From: Rugosibacter sp.
Lineage (GTDB): Bacteria > Pseudomonadota > Gammaproteobacteria > Burkholderiales > Rhodocyclaceae
DNA length: 64,000 nucleotides
Reading direction: 5' to 3'
NCBI GenBank assembly: GCA_030645365.1
Contig: JAUSMB010000035.1
Coordinates: 1-64,000, forward strand
Positions 62,996 to 64,000 of the stretch are shown piece by piece. The notes under the pieces were generated by a model that had not been told where the DNA came from, did no database searches, and saw only the letters and a list, made by a program, of their open reading frames with translations. Positions within the stretch are counted from its first letter, which is position 1. Each line of letters opens with the position of its first letter. A program made the translations under genes and the position numbers.

Positions 62996-64000
62996 ATGGT
63001 TATTAAAAATGCTTTTTATGCGCAGTCGGGGGGCGTTACCGCCGTCATTAATGCTTCTGCTTGTGCCGTTATTGAGACAGCACGCGCACATCCTGATCGT
63101 ATAGGTAAAGTGCTGGCCGGGCGCGATGGCATTATTGGTGCGTTGACGGAGGATTTGATTGATACATCGCTAGAATCCGCTATCGACATTGCACGCTTGC
63201 GTCATACGCCGGGCGGCGCATTTGGTTCATGTCGCTATAAGCTCAAAAGTCTGGAGCAGAGTCGGCGTGAATTTGAGCGATTGATTGAGGTCTTTCGCGC
63301 TCATGATATTGGTTATTTTTTTTACAATGGTGGTGGTGACTCAGCGGATACCTGTCTCAAAGTATCCCAGCTTTCAGCTGCCCTTGGTTTTCCATTGCAA
63401 GCCATTCATATTCCTAAAACTGTTGATAACGATTTACCACTGACTGACACCTGCCCTGGTTTTGGTTCGGTGGCGAAATATGTTGCAACCTCCATGCGCG
63501 AGGCCGGACTTGATGTTGCCTCAATGGCAAGAACCTCAACCAAGGTATTCGTGTTTGAAGTCATGGGCCGCCATGCAGGATGGATAACTGCTGCATGTGC
63601 CTTGGCCGCCAAAAATGAAGGTGAAGCACCCCATTTGTTGTTGCTACCGGAAGTTTTGTTTGATGAAACACGGTTCTTGGCTCGTGTCAAAGAATGTGTT
63701 GATCGTTATGGTTACTGTGCCATTGCCGTGTCAGAGGGGTTGCTTGGGCCCGATGGCAAGCTGCTAGCTGGCGCGGGCACTACCGATGCCTTTGGGCATG
63801 CGCAGCTGGGAGGTATCGGGCCGCAGATCGCACAACTGGTTAAAGAGCAGCTTGGCTATAAATTTCACTGGGCTGTTGCCGATTACCTGCAGCGGGCTGC
63901 ACGGCATATTGCCTCGAAAACGGATGTCGAACAAGCGTATGCAGTGGGCAAGGCAGCAGTTGATATGGCCCTTGTCGGCAAGAACGCCGTGATGCCGGCG
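62996..64000 (+). CDS. pfp: Diphosphate/PPi-dependent 6-phosphofructokinase, truncated by window end
   Basis: MVIKNAFYAQSGGVTAVINASACAVIE...; GGGDSADTCLKVSQ; PKTVDNDLPLTDTCPGFGS; open to base 64000. Confidence 0.85.
   Translation, partial: MVIKNAFYAQSGGVTAVINASACAVIETARAHPDRIGKVLAGRDGIIGALTEDLIDTSLESAIDIARLRHTPGGAFGSCRYKLKSLEQSRREFERLIEVFRAHDIGYFFYNGGGDSADTCLKVSQLSAALGFPLQAIHIPKTVDNDLPLTDTCPGFGSVAKYVATSMREAGLDVASMARTSTKVFVFEVMGRHAGWITAACALAAKNEGEAPHLLLLPEVLFDETRFLARVKECVDRYGYCAIAVSEGLLGPDGKLLAGAGTTDAFGHAQLGGIGPQIAQLVKEQLGYKFHWAVADYLQRAARHIASKTDVEQAYAVGKAAVDMALVGKNAVMPA

Overview
This 64 kb window looks like a betaproteobacterial chromosome; the taxonomic call is inferred from gene content and synteny. 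Most of it is housekeeping DNA: gph-ubiG-ompA; a gyrA-serC-pheA-hisC-tyrA-aroA/cmk-rpsA-ihfB-lapAB-hldE1-hldD-cysM supra-operon; ubiA, dinB, bioF, ubiD; squalene genes hpnCDE; tig-clpP-clpX-lon; ppiD, aceK, rluE, rpsT, xseA, exbBD-lpxK-kdsB-adk; and a partial pfp at the right edge. There are two tRNAs (Leu-TAG, Val-TAC). An accessory island (about 29.74-42.13 kb) lies between two degraded, same-orientation IS630-type transposase remnants. It carries a WYL regulator, a PD-(D/E)XK protein, a RecB-like nuclease/SF1 helicase fusion, a small two-gene operon split by an intact IS5 element, and a two-gene cassette that I consider the best candidate for an undescribed system. That cassette encodes (1) a soluble YbjN-domain/FtsH-like protein whose Walker A and B motifs are destroyed while the M41 zinc-protease HEAGH motif is intact, and (2) a DnaB-C-terminal-domain-like protein that has lost the Walker A lysine and other catalytic residues. 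The first gene's Shine-Dalgarno sequence sits inside a perfect 9-bp hairpin. A second strong signal is a dispersed 24-bp motif (AAAAGTCGGCGCTGGTGATACGGC and variants). I found about 12 copies, on both strands, between genes and inside genes in several reading frames, and none in the island. A decayed P4-like element sits beside tRNA-Val. All family calls are from reading the sequence; no searches were run.
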